Below are positions 28,203 to 37,041 of a stretch of 64,000 nt of DNA, piece by piece (the stretch's first letter is position 1; the number at the start of each line of letters is the position of its first letter). The position numbers were made by a program, and so were the translations under genes. The stretch is from Schaalia cardiffensis (lineage in GTDB: Bacteria > Actinomycetota > Actinomycetes > Actinomycetales > Actinomycetaceae), in assembly GCF_016405145.1 (NCBI RefSeq), contig NZ_JAEKIA010000001.1, positions 186,001 to 250,000 on the forward strand. Direction: 5' to 3'. The notes under the pieces are model-generated. The model worked only from the letters and a program-made list of their open reading frames with translations, searched no databases and was not told the origin of the DNA.

Positions 28203-29189
28203 TCACTCGGTGACGGAGGCACCGAGGCGTCCGGATTCGGGAAGGGGCGTGGGGCCGTGGCCGAGCCGAGAGAGGATGTCCAGGGCGGGACGCGCCTTGT
28301 TGAAGGTGAAGAGGTGCACGCCGGGGGCTCCTCCTTTGACGACCTCATCGGCGAGGCTGGCTGCAAGACCGACCCCGAGCTCGTGTCGACTCTCGGGGTC
28401 CTGTGCCCCTGAGAGGGTGTCGATAATGTGGGCTGGGACTTCAATACCGGATAGTTCAGTGACGCGCCTGAGGCGGGCGAGCTCGGTCGGCGGGAGGATC
28501 CCGGGGACGATGGGGATTGTGACGCCGAGGCGACGACAGCGCTCAACGAAGGACAGGTAGGTGTCGGCCTCCCAGAAGAGTTGCGTGATCGCGAAGTTTG
28601 CGCCTGCGGCTTGTTTGAGCAGAAGGCGTTCGGCTTCCTGCTGCGGGCTCGTCCCCGCTGCGGGGTTGCCTGCGGCGAAGGCCGCGACGGCAATAGTGAG
28701 GGGCGCGAAGGCGGCACGCAGGGCTTCTGCGGAGTGGTAATCGCAGCGTCGTTTCTCGACGGTGCGGATGAGGTGGATGAGTTCGATGGCGGATCCGACT
28801 TCCCCGGCTTCTGGCTCCCAGTCGAGGTCATCGGCCGGAGGGTCGCCCCGCAGTGCGAGGAAGGTCCGTGTTCCCGAGTCGAGCGCGTCGGCGACGGCGT
28901 CGAGGACGTCGGCGGTTGAGTTGCCGACGCAGGTGATGTGGGCGATCGGGTGGACGGGCGCGTTGCGGGCGAGTGCGGCGACGACTTCGCGGGCACTCGA
29001 GCGGTCTTTCCCTCCGGCCCCGTAGGTGACGGAAAGGAAGTCGGGACGGGCGGTGAGGAGCTCGTCGATTGTGTGCCAGAACTTCGGGGCGGCCGAGGGG
29101 ACACGCGGCGGCATCACTTCGAATGAGATGAGGGAAGGCTCGTGCTCGTGTGTGCAGGGGGTCGCGTACGCCTCGTCGGGCGGGGTCAT
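28203..29189 (-). CDS. metF: 5,10-methylenetetrahydrofolate reductase
   Basis: A 328-residue flavoprotein reducing methylene-THF to methyl-THF, the donor for MetE. SFEVMPPR near the N-terminus carries the catalytic Glu, VTYGAGGKDR, AHITCVGNS and LALRGDPP are the barrel motifs binding FAD and folate, and ITQLFWEADTY and PGILPP follow. The ATG at 29189 is chosen because the conserved domain starts about 20 residues later; upstream codons read poorly. It is the first gene of a metF-metE unit. A possible leader peptide frame lies upstream. Confidence 0.95.
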   Translation of the reverse strand: MTPPDEAYATPCTHEHEPSLISFEVMPPRVPSAAPKFWHTIDELLTARPDFLSVTYGAGGKDRSSAREVVAALARNAPVHPIAHITCVGNSTADVLDAVADALDSGTRTFLALRGDPPADDLDWEPEAGEVGSAIELIHLIRTVEKRRCDYHSAEALRAAFAPLTIAVAAFAAGNPAAGTSPQQEAERLLLKQAAGANFAITQLFWEADTYLSFVERCRRLGVTIPIVPGILPPTELARLRRVTELSGIEVPAHIIDTLSGAQDPESRHELGVGLAASLADEVVKGGAPGVHLFTFNKARPALDILSRLGHGPTPLPESGRLGASVTE

Positions 29190-29250
29190 GGTGGGTCCTG
29201 TCTCCGGGTGCGCCTTGTGGCGCGGGGTCAAAGGTGATCGTGGGGAGGAG

Positions 29251-29310
29251 TCAGGAGCGCATTCGGGCGCGTGCGTTGCCGAGTCGGGCGGCAAAGGCTG
29301 TGTGCGTCAT
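29251..29310 (-). other. candidate leader peptide ORF ahead of metF
   Basis: A 19-codon frame starts at ATG 29310 and ends TGA at 29251-29253; the peptide is Arg/Ala-rich (AARLGNARARMRS). It is on the metF strand, 61 bp before the metF start. It has no strong ribosome binding site, and there is no run of Met or Cys codons that would mark classical attenuation. It may be chance. Confidence 0.25.
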
Positions 29311-29445
29311 ACACGCATTGTGCTCATGATCGTCGAGTGGACAGCAGTCTGGGTCCGATAGTTGAACGCGTGTAACACGAGGAGTTCGGAAAACAAGAGA
29401 GAAGCCGCGAAGGGGCGGAGGCACTTTTTATTTGTTGGCCCTCAC

Positions 29446-29475
29446 TTTACTTAGGTCGCCCTTAGCTGTTATGAA
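29446..29475 (+). promoter_or_regulatory. promoter with DtxR/IdeR-like box ahead of the ECF/ABC operon
   Basis: TTTACT (29446-29451) and TATGAA (29470-29475) form a -35/-10 pair with an 18-nt spacer, 40 bp before the first gene. The spacer is occupied by TTAGGTCGCCCTTAGCTGT (29451-29469), which matches the DtxR/IdeR iron-box consensus TWAGGTWAGSCTWACCTWA at 13 of 19 positions, including a complete left TTAGGT. Binding here would block RNA polymerase. This is an eye-made match, not a scored one. Confidence 0.55.
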
Positions 29476-29514
29476 TGTGGGGTCATCCACACTGATCATC
29501 GGCTAAGGAACATC

Positions 29515-30102
29515 ATGTCGGACCTCGCAGAGCACATCCACACTTCCAAGCACTCGGGTGTGCGTAACTCCGTTCTCGGCACTCGAAACCTCATGACGAT
29601 CGCAGCGCTCAGCCTCGTCGGTTCCCTCCTCGTTGTTCCCCTCTCGATCTTCACCCCGGTCTTTGCGACAACCCCACGCGCTCTGATCATCTTGTGCGCC
29701 CTCATGGGAGCCTGGTACATCGCCTACCTCCTGCCCGGCCTCTTCGTCCCCCGCCCCGGAGCCTTCCTCGTCGCGGGCCTCCTTATGGGCATCATTTCCA
29801 CCTTCACCACACCCCTGGGTCCTTCGGCGATCATCGGCAATCTCATTGGCGCCGCTTTCCTTGAGATTCCCGTTCTCCTCTTCCTCTACAAGAAATGGAG
29901 CTGGTGGGTTCACGCGATCGGTGCGACCATCTTCGGTGGATTCAACTCCACCATGTACGGCAGCGCCTACAACATTCCCCAAGACTCCATGCAGTTCAGC
30001 CTCGGGATCGTTTTCGCCCTCGCCTCCTGCTATCTCACTCTCGCCCTCGCGCTCCTTCTCAAGCGCAGGCTCGCTCGAGCCGGAGTCGGAGTGAAGCAGT
30101 GA
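29515..30102 (+). CDS. ECF transporter S component
   Basis: A 195-residue integral membrane protein with about five or six helices (MTIAALSLVGSLLVVPLSIF, ALIILCALMGAWYIAYLLPG, AFLVAGLLMGIISTF, AIIGNLIGAAFLEIPVLLFL, FSLGIVFALASCYLTLALAL), the size and layout of energy-coupling-factor substrate-binding proteins of the YkoE-like sort. It captures the substrate in the membrane and docks on EcfT. The ATG at 29515 has AAGGAA upstream. It is the first gene of a five-gene run in which each start lies within 7 bp of, or overlaps, the previous stop. The substrate is not shown by the sequence; the upstream metal-type box suggests a metal chelate, whereas YkoE relatives handle thiamine precursors. Confidence 0.8.
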   Translation: MSDLAEHIHTSKHSGVRNSVLGTRNLMTIAALSLVGSLLVVPLSIFTPVFATTPRALIILCALMGAWYIAYLLPGLFVPRPGAFLVAGLLMGIISTFTTPLGPSAIIGNLIGAAFLEIPVLLFLYKKWSWWVHAIGATIFGGFNSTMYGSAYNIPQDSMQFSLGIVFALASCYLTLALALLLKRRLARAGVGVKQ

Positions 30103-32003
30103 GTGCCCTCGCCCGCCTCATCGAGGCGAGCGTCCAATACCACGGCTCCGAGCAAAGGATCCCACGCACCCCACTGAGCCTCAGCCTCGAAGAGGGCACC
30201 TCCACTCTCCTCATCGGCCCCTCCGGCTGTGGCAAGTCAAGTCTCTCCCTCACCCTGAACGGGCTCATCCCCCACTCCGTGCCCTCCTCCTACCGCGGGT
30301 CGATCCTCATCAAGGGCCTCGAAGTGGCGGACACCGATATTGCTGAACTTTCCAGGCTCGTCGGGATCGTCATGCAGGATCCGGACGCGCAGATCGTCAC
30401 GAAATGCGTCTGGGACGAAGTGTGCTACGCCCTCGAGAACTTGTGCATGGAGCGAGAAGAGATCATTGAGCGCGCAAGCCGTGCACTCCACCTCCTGCGC
30501 ATCGCACATTTGGCTGAACGCGACCCGTGGACTCTGTCGGGAGGTCAGCGTCAGCGCGTCATCCTCGCAGGAGCACTCGCCCTCGAGCCGCGTCTGCTCA
30601 TCCTCGACGAGCCGACTGCGAACCTCGATCCGGCCTCCGCACAAGACTTCCACGATGCGCTCTTCACCGTCATGGACGAGGGAACAAGCATCCTCATCGT
30701 CGAACACACCCTCGATGAACTCGCGCACCGGGTCGACGCGGTTTATGCCCTGGACGCCACGGGCGCGCTGATCGCCCAGGGCCGCCCCGAAGAGGTCTTC
30801 TCCGATCATGCCCGCGAACTCGTTTCAGCCGGGATCCGCGTCCCCACTGCCATCACCCTCGGTCTGCGCCTAGGCCTCGAGCACCCGCCCCTTCACCCCC
30901 AAGCCGCCGTGGAGATGCTCGCCTCCGTCCCCCCATCACGCCTCGTCCGCTCCACGCGCACCAAGGAGGACGAGGTCGCCCCTCCATGTTCGCAAGGCCG
31001 TGAACGCGTCAATGACGAGGGCGCACAAGAGAATCGGCGCGACACGAGAGCGGGCGTGAACACTCACAATTTACCCGAGTATGCTCCTCAACAGGCGCAC
31101 CCCCCACTGTCGGGCGCAGGGCTGAAGCACAGCACCGCCTGGAGCCTCGATCCTCAACACGAGCAGACCCCGCCTCCTGTTCTTTCCCTGCGATCTCTCG
31201 AAGTCAATCGGGGCTCAACGCAGATCCTCAAAGGAATCGACCTCGATATCTTCCCCGGGGAAATGATCGCCCTCCTCGGAGCGAACGGATCAGGAAAGAC
31301 AACGCTCCTGCGCAGCCTCGTCGGACTCGAGAAACCCGCTTCGGGCACCATCCGTGTCCACGGCGAAGAACTTACGGGCTGGAATCGGCCCCGGAGTCTG
31401 CGAAAAGCGGCGACCCTCGTCACTCAGAACCCCGAGCACCAGTTCGTCACTTCCTCCGTGCGCAATGAACTCGCCCATTCCATGAGGCTCGCGAGACACC
31501 CTCAGGAACGGATCGACCAGGTCATCGCCTCACTTCTCGGCGAATACGGGCTCAAAGACTTGGCCGAGGACAATCCCTTCACCCTCTCAGGCGGGCAGAA
31601 GCGCCGACTGAGCGTCGCAGCCGCATTAACGGTCCCGCGAGACCTTCTGCTCCTCGACGAGCCGACTTTCGGACAAGATGAACATTCGATCGACGCTCTC
31701 ATGACTCATATGCGCAACTTCGCCCGCAGTGGAGGTTCTGTCCTCTTCGCCACCCACGATCTCGAACTCGCTGCCTCCTGTGCCGACCGGGTCCTCATCC
31801 TCTGTGCGGGACGGATCGCAGGCTCAGGTGACACGACAGCGCTTATGGGAAACGAACAGCTCCTCGAATCTTGTGGACTTATTCCCACTCCCCTGGCTCG
31901 CTTGTGCGCCTCAGCGCGTCGACGGGGGATTCCTGTGCCCGCATGGACGTCCTGGAAGGACGTTCCCGATCTGAGGACAACTTCAAAGGAGCGTCGCCTA
32001 TGA
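30099..32003 (+). CDS. ECF transporter ATPase with two fused nucleotide-binding domains
   Basis: A 634-residue tandem ABC ATPase, corresponding to EcfA1 and EcfA2 in one chain. Domain 1: GPSGCGKSS (about residue 40), MQDPDAQIV Q-loop, LSGGQRQRVILAG, LLILDEPTANLD. A low-complexity linker covers about residues 280-365. Domain 2: GANGSGKTT (about residue 394), TQNPEHQFV, LSGGQKRRLSVAA, LLLLDEPTFGQD. The second Walker B is followed by GQD rather than the more usual N/SxLD. The GTG at 30099 overlaps the S-component stop by 4 nt; the longer frame to 29895 overlaps that gene and is rejected. It powers the S/T complex. Confidence 0.92.
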   Translation: MSALARLIEASVQYHGSEQRIPRTPLSLSLEEGTSTLLIGPSGCGKSSLSLTLNGLIPHSVPSSYRGSILIKGLEVADTDIAELSRLVGIVMQDPDAQIVTKCVWDEVCYALENLCMEREEIIERASRALHLLRIAHLAERDPWTLSGGQRQRVILAGALALEPRLLILDEPTANLDPASAQDFHDALFTVMDEGTSILIVEHTLDELAHRVDAVYALDATGALIAQGRPEEVFSDHARELVSAGIRVPTAITLGLRLGLEHPPLHPQAAVEMLASVPPSRLVRSTRTKEDEVAPPCSQGRERVNDEGAQENRRDTRAGVNTHNLPEYAPQQAHPPLSGAGLKHSTAWSLDPQHEQTPPPVLSLRSLEVNRGSTQILKGIDLDIFPGEMIALLGANGSGKTTLLRSLVGLEKPASGTIRVHGEELTGWNRPRSLRKAATLVTQNPEHQFVTSSVRNELAHSMRLARHPQERIDQVIASLLGEYGLKDLAEDNPFTLSGGQKRRLSVAAALTVPRDLLLLDEPTFGQDEHSIDALMTHMRNFARSGGSVLFATHDLELAASCADRVLILCAGRIAGSGDTTALMGNEQLLESCGLIPTPLARLCASARRRGIPVPAWTSWKDVPDLRTTSKERRL

Positions 32004-32929
32004 CTCTCATCGATACGCGTGCCCAATCCGATTTTCGAGCGCATCCGAAGCTTGTGGGCTCCTCTTTTCTTCAAGACAGGCTCGAAGACCACGCCCCGAG
32101 TGCGCCAGTGCCCCAGTCGCTTGTGCTTGCACCACCAGAGCCCGTCATACCGGGCCTTGCAGGCCGCGTCCGATTCGATCCTCTCGCTCCCCTCGTGGCG
32201 ATCCTCCCCCTCATCGCGCTCACTGGAACCAGCCTCTCTTGGCATCCAGCTGCCCTCATCCTCGTCCTCGTCGCTCCCATGCTCCTCGTCGCTCAAGCTC
32301 GACGCGGCTCCCTCAGCTTCCTTTTCCTCCTCCTGTTCATCGTGCTCCTCACCCTCGGCTGTGCGAGCGCGCCCCCAAGCCTGGGCCTCCACGATGACGC
32401 GAGCCTGTTCACCGCCTGGCCCTGGTTCTCACCCGAGCATTGGAACTCCGCTTTCAACGTCTCGGCGCGCATTGGCGCAATCCTCGGGCTCATCCTCCTC
32501 GCAGGCCTCTTATCCGATCCTTCAGACACGATCCGCGCCTTCGTTGTGCACCTGCGCATGCCCACAAGAATCGGGCAGGCCGGAATCGCGGCCCTCGGAT
32601 TCGCAAAGCTCCTGCGCCGTGAGCACCGTGCGATCCGCGAAGCCCACCTCCTTCGCGGCTCCAGCTTCGATCTACCCATCCTCGAAACGGGGCTGCGATG
32701 GCTCAGATCCGCTCCCGCTCTCATCGCCGGAGCCATCCGCCACGCGGAAAGAGTCTCCATGTCCATGGATGCTCGCGCCTTCGGAGCCTACCCCCGGCGA
32801 ACTGAACGCTCCGACTTTTCCTGGCGCCGACGCGACACGCTCCTCCTCATCTGCGCCTTCACCGCCACCGTCGTCCTCGTGAGATTCATGTGGGACTCCG
32901 GCTTCGTCTTGACCCCCACTCGCTCCTGA
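32000..32929 (+). CDS. ECF transporter transmembrane subunit EcfT
   Basis: A 309-residue membrane scaffold that links the S component to the ATPase. Hydrophobic segments occur at PLVAILPLIALTGTSL, AALILVLVAPMLLVA, LSFLFLLLFIVLLTLG and ILGLILLAGLL, and the C-terminal half has the coupling motif MSMDARAFGAYPRR, matching the family Ala-Arg-Xaa-Gly helix. The N-terminal 50 residues are hydrophilic and unusual for EcfT. The ATG at 32000 overlaps the ATPase stop by 4 nt (ATGA), with AAAGGAG upstream. Confidence 0.88.
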   Translation: MTLIDTRAQSDFRAHPKLVGSSFLQDRLEDHAPSAPVPQSLVLAPPEPVIPGLAGRVRFDPLAPLVAILPLIALTGTSLSWHPAALILVLVAPMLLVAQARRGSLSFLFLLLFIVLLTLGCASAPPSLGLHDDASLFTAWPWFSPEHWNSAFNVSARIGAILGLILLAGLLSDPSDTIRAFVVHLRMPTRIGQAGIAALGFAKLLRREHRAIREAHLLRGSSFDLPILETGLRWLRSAPALIAGAIRHAERVSMSMDARAFGAYPRRTERSDFSWRRRDTLLLICAFTATVVLVRFMWDSGFVLTPTRS

Positions 32930-32935
32930 AAACTC

Positions 32936-34666
32936 ATGACACCACCAATCACACTCTCACAGCTCCTACGCCCCGTCCGCGTCCCACTCGCGGCGGTCTT
33001 CACCTGCGGTTTCCTCTCCGCAGGCTTCACTCTTCTGTCCCCCATCGCCGTTACCCGCCTCGCAACTGAAGCGCTCGAAGCCTCTTTGAGCACCGAAGAG
33101 ATCTGGTTCTGGCTCTCGATGATCCTCCTCGGATTGGCAAGCGCCCACATCCTCTCCCACGGGGCGACCGGATACGCGCACTACATCGAGTTCCGATTCC
33201 GGCGCGACCTTCGCGAACGCATCTCCCGTCATGTCAGCGCCCTCCCCTTAGGCTGGTTCGTCAAGGAATCCTCGGGCCGAGTGCGCACAATCATTGCCGA
33301 GGACGTCACGAAGATCCACACGATCATCGCCCACCTGGGGACCGACCTCGGTGCCGCCCTCGGCACTCTCCTCCTCGGCTCGATCTACCTGTTCTCCCTG
33401 TCCTGGGCCTACGCCCTCATCATCATCGCCTGGGTCCTCATCTCCTTGACGATCTTCACGATCGCCATGATGTTCACCCCCGCCTCCGGGATCGCGGAGT
33501 TCACCGAAGCGGAAAAGGACCTTGCCTCCTCCACCGTGGAAATGGTCGATGGTATCGCCACCGTCAAAGCCTTCGGCCTGTCGGGCACCCTTTTCAAGCG
33601 CTTCTCGAACGCCCTCGAGCGCTACACCACTGCCTCCTACGAGTGGATCAAAGGGCCGGGCAAGCCCATGGCGATCCTTCTCGTTCTCATCTCCCCCGCC
33701 GGGATGCTCGCCCCCATCATCATCGGCGGCACAGCGCTCGCTTTCATAGGAGTCATCGAGCCCATCCTCATCGTGCCTTTCCTCCTCGTCGGCGTCACAC
33801 TTCCTGCGGGCCTCGACTCCGTCGTCCCCCTTGTCCACCTCATCGCTCAGGGCCGGGGTGCGGCCGAAAGGATCGGCCAGATTCTCGGACTCCCCCAGTT
33901 GCCCGAGCCCTCCCATCCCCAATCTCTTGATCCCGAGGCGCCCGCGGAGGTCGTATTCGAGAAGGTCTCTTTCCGCTACCAGGAAGACTCCCCCGAAGTC
34001 CTTTCAGACGTCAACGCCGTCTTCCCCGCAGGTCAGGTCACCGCCATCGTCGGTCCTTCAGGGTCCGGCAAGTCGACACTCGTCAAGCTCATCGCCAGAT
34101 TCTGGGATGTCAACGAGGGGAGGATCCTCATTGGAGGCATCCCCATCACCGAGCTGCCAAGCTCGGCTCTGCTCTCCGAACTCGCCATCGTCCTCCAAGA
34201 CGGGGGACTCATCGCCGACACGGTGAAGGCGAATATCCTCCTCGCCCGCCCCTCGGCGATCCACGAGGAGGTTGAAGCCGCCGCCCGCTCGGCACGCATC
34301 CACGAACGCATTCTCGAACTGCCCGAAGGCTACGACTCCATTATTGGTACCGAGGGGGTTCACCTCTCAGGGGGTGAAGCTCAGCGCGTCGCACTGGCCC
34401 GAGCTTTCCTCTCCAACGCGCCAGTGCTTCTCCTCGATGAGGCGACTGCACAGGCCGACCCTCACTCCGAGCGGCGCATTCAAGAAGCACTCGGAGCACT
34501 GTCGAGGGGGCGGACCACCATCGTCATCGCCCACCGTTTGTCCACCATCGTTGACGCCGACCAAATCCTCGTCCTTGATTCGGGGCGGATCGTTGAGCGC
34601 GGCACCCACGCCGAGCTCCTCGCGCTCGACGGCACCTATGCGGCACTGTGGAAGGCACAGCAATGA
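32936..34666 (+). CDS. ABC transporter permease/ATPase half, YbtP/IrtA-like
   Basis: A 576-residue type IV (exporter-fold) half-transporter: six helices in residues 1-300, then an ATPase domain with GPSGSGKSTLVK (about residue 372), LSGGEAQRVALARAF and LLLDEATAQADPHSE. The Walker B follow-up AQADP rather than SALD resembles the siderophore-importing YbtP/IrtA group, which use an exporter fold for uptake. It pairs with the next gene, which it overlaps by 4 nt. Location right after EcfT (6 bp) ties it to the same transcript. An export function cannot be excluded from sequence alone. Confidence 0.8.
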   Translation: MTPPITLSQLLRPVRVPLAAVFTCGFLSAGFTLLSPIAVTRLATEALEASLSTEEIWFWLSMILLGLASAHILSHGATGYAHYIEFRFRRDLRERISRHVSALPLGWFVKESSGRVRTIIAEDVTKIHTIIAHLGTDLGAALGTLLLGSIYLFSLSWAYALIIIAWVLISLTIFTIAMMFTPASGIAEFTEAEKDLASSTVEMVDGIATVKAFGLSGTLFKRFSNALERYTTASYEWIKGPGKPMAILLVLISPAGMLAPIIIGGTALAFIGVIEPILIVPFLLVGVTLPAGLDSVVPLVHLIAQGRGAAERIGQILGLPQLPEPSHPQSLDPEAPAEVVFEKVSFRYQEDSPEVLSDVNAVFPAGQVTAIVGPSGSGKSTLVKLIARFWDVNEGRILIGGIPITELPSSALLSELAIVLQDGGLIADTVKANILLARPSAIHEEVEAAARSARIHERILELPEGYDSIIGTEGVHLSGGEAQRVALARAFLSNAPVLLLDEATAQADPHSERRIQEALGALSRGRTTIVIAHRLSTIVDADQILVLDSGRIVERGTHAELLALDGTYAALWKAQQ

Positions 34667-36414
34667 TCTCTTTGCTCTTCTCGCTCATTGACTCTCCTCG
34701 CTCGATGATCATCACGATCGTCTCTCATGTCCTCTCTGGCGCATTCCAGGGACTTGCCCTCGCCCTGCTTGTCCCTTTCCTTTCCTCTTTCCTCGACTCG
34801 GGGCGGGTTGAAGCTCGCTGGCTCATCATGGAGCTCCTTGCGATCGGTGCCTCCATGGCCCTGTCGATGATCGGTTCCGTCACGGCCTTCAAAGTCGCGT
34901 CCTTCGACATATGCGGAGACCTGATCCGCAAAGTCGGCTCGCGAGTCCAGGCACTGCCCCTGGGCTGGTTCGACGCGAACTCGGCCGGCCGGGTGACGAC
35001 GGCGACCTCAACGAGCATCTCCCTCCTGTCTCATCTGCCCTCGATCGTTGTGCCTAAACTCGCCTCAATGGCAGGGACGGCCTTCACGCTCCTCCTCGCC
35101 GCCCTCATCTACGACTGGAAGATGGCGCTCGCCATGGCGGCCTGCATTCCGCTGTGCATCATTGCCCTACGCCTCCTCGCTCGCAGTGTGGTGCGCGAGC
35201 ATGCCGCCGAAGAGGCGGCCATGCAGGATCTGAGCACGAGGATCCTCGAGTTCGCCCGCCTCCAGGCGGTTTTGCGTGCCACGGATTGTCTGAAGGACGG
35301 GTGGGAGCCGCTGAATCAGAGCTTCGTGCGCGAGCATGAAACGACTCAAAGGGCGGGCCAGGCGAAGGGCCCCGCAGCGTCCCTTTTCCATGCCTCAGTC
35401 GTGGCTTCCCTCCTCCTCGCCGTGGGCGTCGCCGCCTTCCAGGTCCTCGGCGGCGTCTTGGAGCCGGGCGTGTTCATCGCCTTGTCGCTCATGGCGGTCC
35501 GTTTCGCCGAGCCAATCGGGATGCTCGCCTTCTATGTCGATCCCCTCCACGAGGCCCGCGTTGCTCTCGAGGACATCGCCTCGATCGTGCATGCGCCTCT
35601 TCTGCCCAAGGTCGATGAATCTCAGGCCCTTCTTCCCGCAGATCCTTTCGACCTCGAGTTCGATCATGTTGATTTCGCCTACGTGGATGGCACTCCCGTC
35701 ATCACAGATCTCGATCAGGCTCTGCCGGGTCGCTCCATCACAGCTCTCGTCGGCCCCTCCGGTTCGGGCAAGTCGACTCTTGCTCGTCTCATCGCTCGTT
35801 TTTGGGATGTGGATTCCGGTGCGATTCGCCTTGGTGGGCCCGATGTCAGAGAAATCTCGAATGAGGTTCTCATGCAGCGGATCTCGATGGTGTTCCAGGA
35901 GGTCTACCTCTTCAATACCTCAATCGAGGAGAATGTGCGGATCGGCCGTCCCACTGCGAGTGACGCGGAACTTGTTGAGGCCGCTGAGCGAGCCGGACTC
36001 AGCGAAGTCGTCGAGCGCCTGCCCGAGGGGTGGAAGACCATCGTCGGGGAGGGAGGCTCTGCCCTATCGGGTGGGGAGAGGCAAAGGGTTGCGATCGCTC
36101 GTGCTTTCCTCAAGGACTCCCCGGTTCTTCTCCTCGATGAGGCGACGAGCGCCTTGGACGGCGTGAATGAAGCCTCCGTGACCTCCGCTTTGGCGGAGCT
36201 GTCCGCGGGACGCTCCGTTGTCGTCATCGCTCATCGTCTCTCCACGGTTCGTCGAGCCGACCGCATCCTTGTTCTTCGAGATGGAGCTGTGGAAGCACTC
36301 GGCTCGCACGAAGAGCTCTACGAAGCCGGTGGCACCTACCGAGAGTTCTGGGACGACCAGTCGCATGTCGAGCGCTGGAGGATTCGAGGCGAGGCACCCC
36401 GGGCTTCGCTGTGA
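34663..36414 (+). CDS. ABC transporter permease/ATPase half, YbtQ/IrtB-like
   Basis: A 583-residue partner of the preceding half-transporter. Six membrane helices (for example TFTLLLAALIYDWKMALAMA and SLLLAVGVAAFQVLGGVLEPG) precede the ATPase domain with GPSGSGKSTLARLIARFWD (about residue 364), LSGGERQRVAIARAF and LLLDEATSALDGVNE. The consensus Walker B here and the altered one in the partner make a typical heterodimer. The ATG at 34663 overlaps the previous stop by 4 nt (ATGA). A strong terminator starts 6 bp after its stop, closing the operon. Confidence 0.82.
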   Translation: MISLLFSLIDSPRSMIITIVSHVLSGAFQGLALALLVPFLSSFLDSGRVEARWLIMELLAIGASMALSMIGSVTAFKVASFDICGDLIRKVGSRVQALPLGWFDANSAGRVTTATSTSISLLSHLPSIVVPKLASMAGTAFTLLLAALIYDWKMALAMAACIPLCIIALRLLARSVVREHAAEEAAMQDLSTRILEFARLQAVLRATDCLKDGWEPLNQSFVREHETTQRAGQAKGPAASLFHASVVASLLLAVGVAAFQVLGGVLEPGVFIALSLMAVRFAEPIGMLAFYVDPLHEARVALEDIASIVHAPLLPKVDESQALLPADPFDLEFDHVDFAYVDGTPVITDLDQALPGRSITALVGPSGSGKSTLARLIARFWDVDSGAIRLGGPDVREISNEVLMQRISMVFQEVYLFNTSIEENVRIGRPTASDAELVEAAERAGLSEVVERLPEGWKTIVGEGGSALSGGERQRVAIARAFLKDSPVLLLDEATSALDGVNEASVTSALAELSAGRSVVVIAHRLSTVRRADRILVLRDGAVEALGSHEELYEAGGTYREFWDDQSHVERWRIRGEAPRASL

Positions 36415-36419
36415 GTTCG

Positions 36420-36460
36420 GGGGGCTACGTGGGCTCGCTCAAGGAGCCCACGTAGCCCCC
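36420..36460 (+). terminator. terminator of the ECF/ABC operon
   Basis: A perfect 17-bp stem (36420-36436 with 36444-36460) around a 7-nt loop begins 6 bp after the last operon gene. It also lies just past the 3' end of the convergent tRNA-Arg. Confidence 0.88.
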
Positions 36461-36467
36461 GTTGTCA

Positions 36468-36543
36468 TGGCGCCCCCGACAGGACTCGAACCTGCAACCA
36501 TCGGATTAGAAGGCCGGTGCTCTATCCATTGAGCTACGGAGGC
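36468..36543 (-). tRNA. tRNA-Arg (anticodon TCT)
   Basis: Reverse strand, 73 nt plus encoded CCA. Acceptor arm GCCTCCG pairs with CGGGGGC, the D-arm is AGCTCAATGGATAGAGC, the anticodon loop is CTTCTAA (TCT), and the T-arm contains GGTTCGAGTCC. The CCA is at 36468-36470. Confidence 0.97.
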
Positions 36544-36870
36544 AAGCGCTGGCGCGCATGGTCAAGCCTAGCGGCGATCCGCCTCTCACCCCAATTCGAA
36601 GACGCTGTTGTGCGCTGCGCCCCGTGAAGGTGGCACAGCCAGCCCCAATTGACCGAAAACTCACCGCAATTCGGAAAAGGTGTTGTGTGCTGCGCCTGCC
36701 CCAATTTGGGGCTGCTCACTTGCGATGATAGTTCCCCGCAGATTCTCACCACAGGGGCTGGTCAAGTTGCACAGGTGCGTGCGCTCGCCAGTTTCGGGTG
36801 TATGCGCTTGCCAGTTCGGGTGAAGAAAAGGCCCGGTGCTCTCGCACCGGGCCCAGCTGCGGATTCGAGG
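36544..36870. other. intergenic, 327 bp, degenerate direct repeats
   Basis: No gene seen. CAATTCGAAGACGCTGTTGT (from 36592) recurs in altered form as CAATTCGGAAAAGGTGTTGT (from 36667), and both lead into TGCGCTGCGCC or TGTGCTGCGCC. A short hairpin GGCCCGGTGC...GCACCGGGCC at about 36831-36854, just past the rpmF stop, is likely its terminator. Confidence 0.55.
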
Positions 36871-37041
36871 TCAGGCCTCGATGTCCAGCAGACCGTTCTT
36901 GTACGCCTTCGCCAGACGGCGCGGAATACGCACCTCACGGCCAGCAACCTTAACGGTGTTGAGCTCAGTGAGATTGGCCTTCCACGTGGAACGGCGAGTG
37001 CGGGTGTTTGCACGGGACATCTTTCGCTTCGGAACTGCCAT
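36871..37041 (-). CDS. rpmF: 50S ribosomal protein bL32
   Basis: A 56-residue basic ribosomal protein. [17 protein letters not shown] is the universal bL32 start, and [16 protein letters not shown] follows. The four zinc-binding cysteines of the zinc-ribbon form are absent, so this is the zinc-independent type, like the mycobacterial protein VTVSVAGQ-type relatives. The ATG at 37041 has GGGAGG about 8 nt upstream. Confidence 0.96.
   Translation of the reverse strand: MAVPKRKMSRANTRTRRSTWKANLTELNTVKVAGREVRIPRRLAKAYKNGLLDIEA

Noticed and set aside
28117-29514. Cobalamin or SAM riboswitch ahead of metE or metF
   Set aside because: I looked for conserved box sequences and a suitable multi-stem layout in both gaps and found none. 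The metF-metE gap is also too short.
29895-30098. N-terminal extension of the ECF ATPase
   Set aside because: The extension overlaps the S-component gene out of frame; the GTG at 30099 gives a GTGA overlap and the expected ABC N-terminus.
32936-36414. Multidrug exporter pair
   Set aside because: Possible from the fold alone, but the altered Walker B of the first half, operon linkage to an ECF importer and the metal-type promoter box favour uptake. Kept as an alternative, not as the call.
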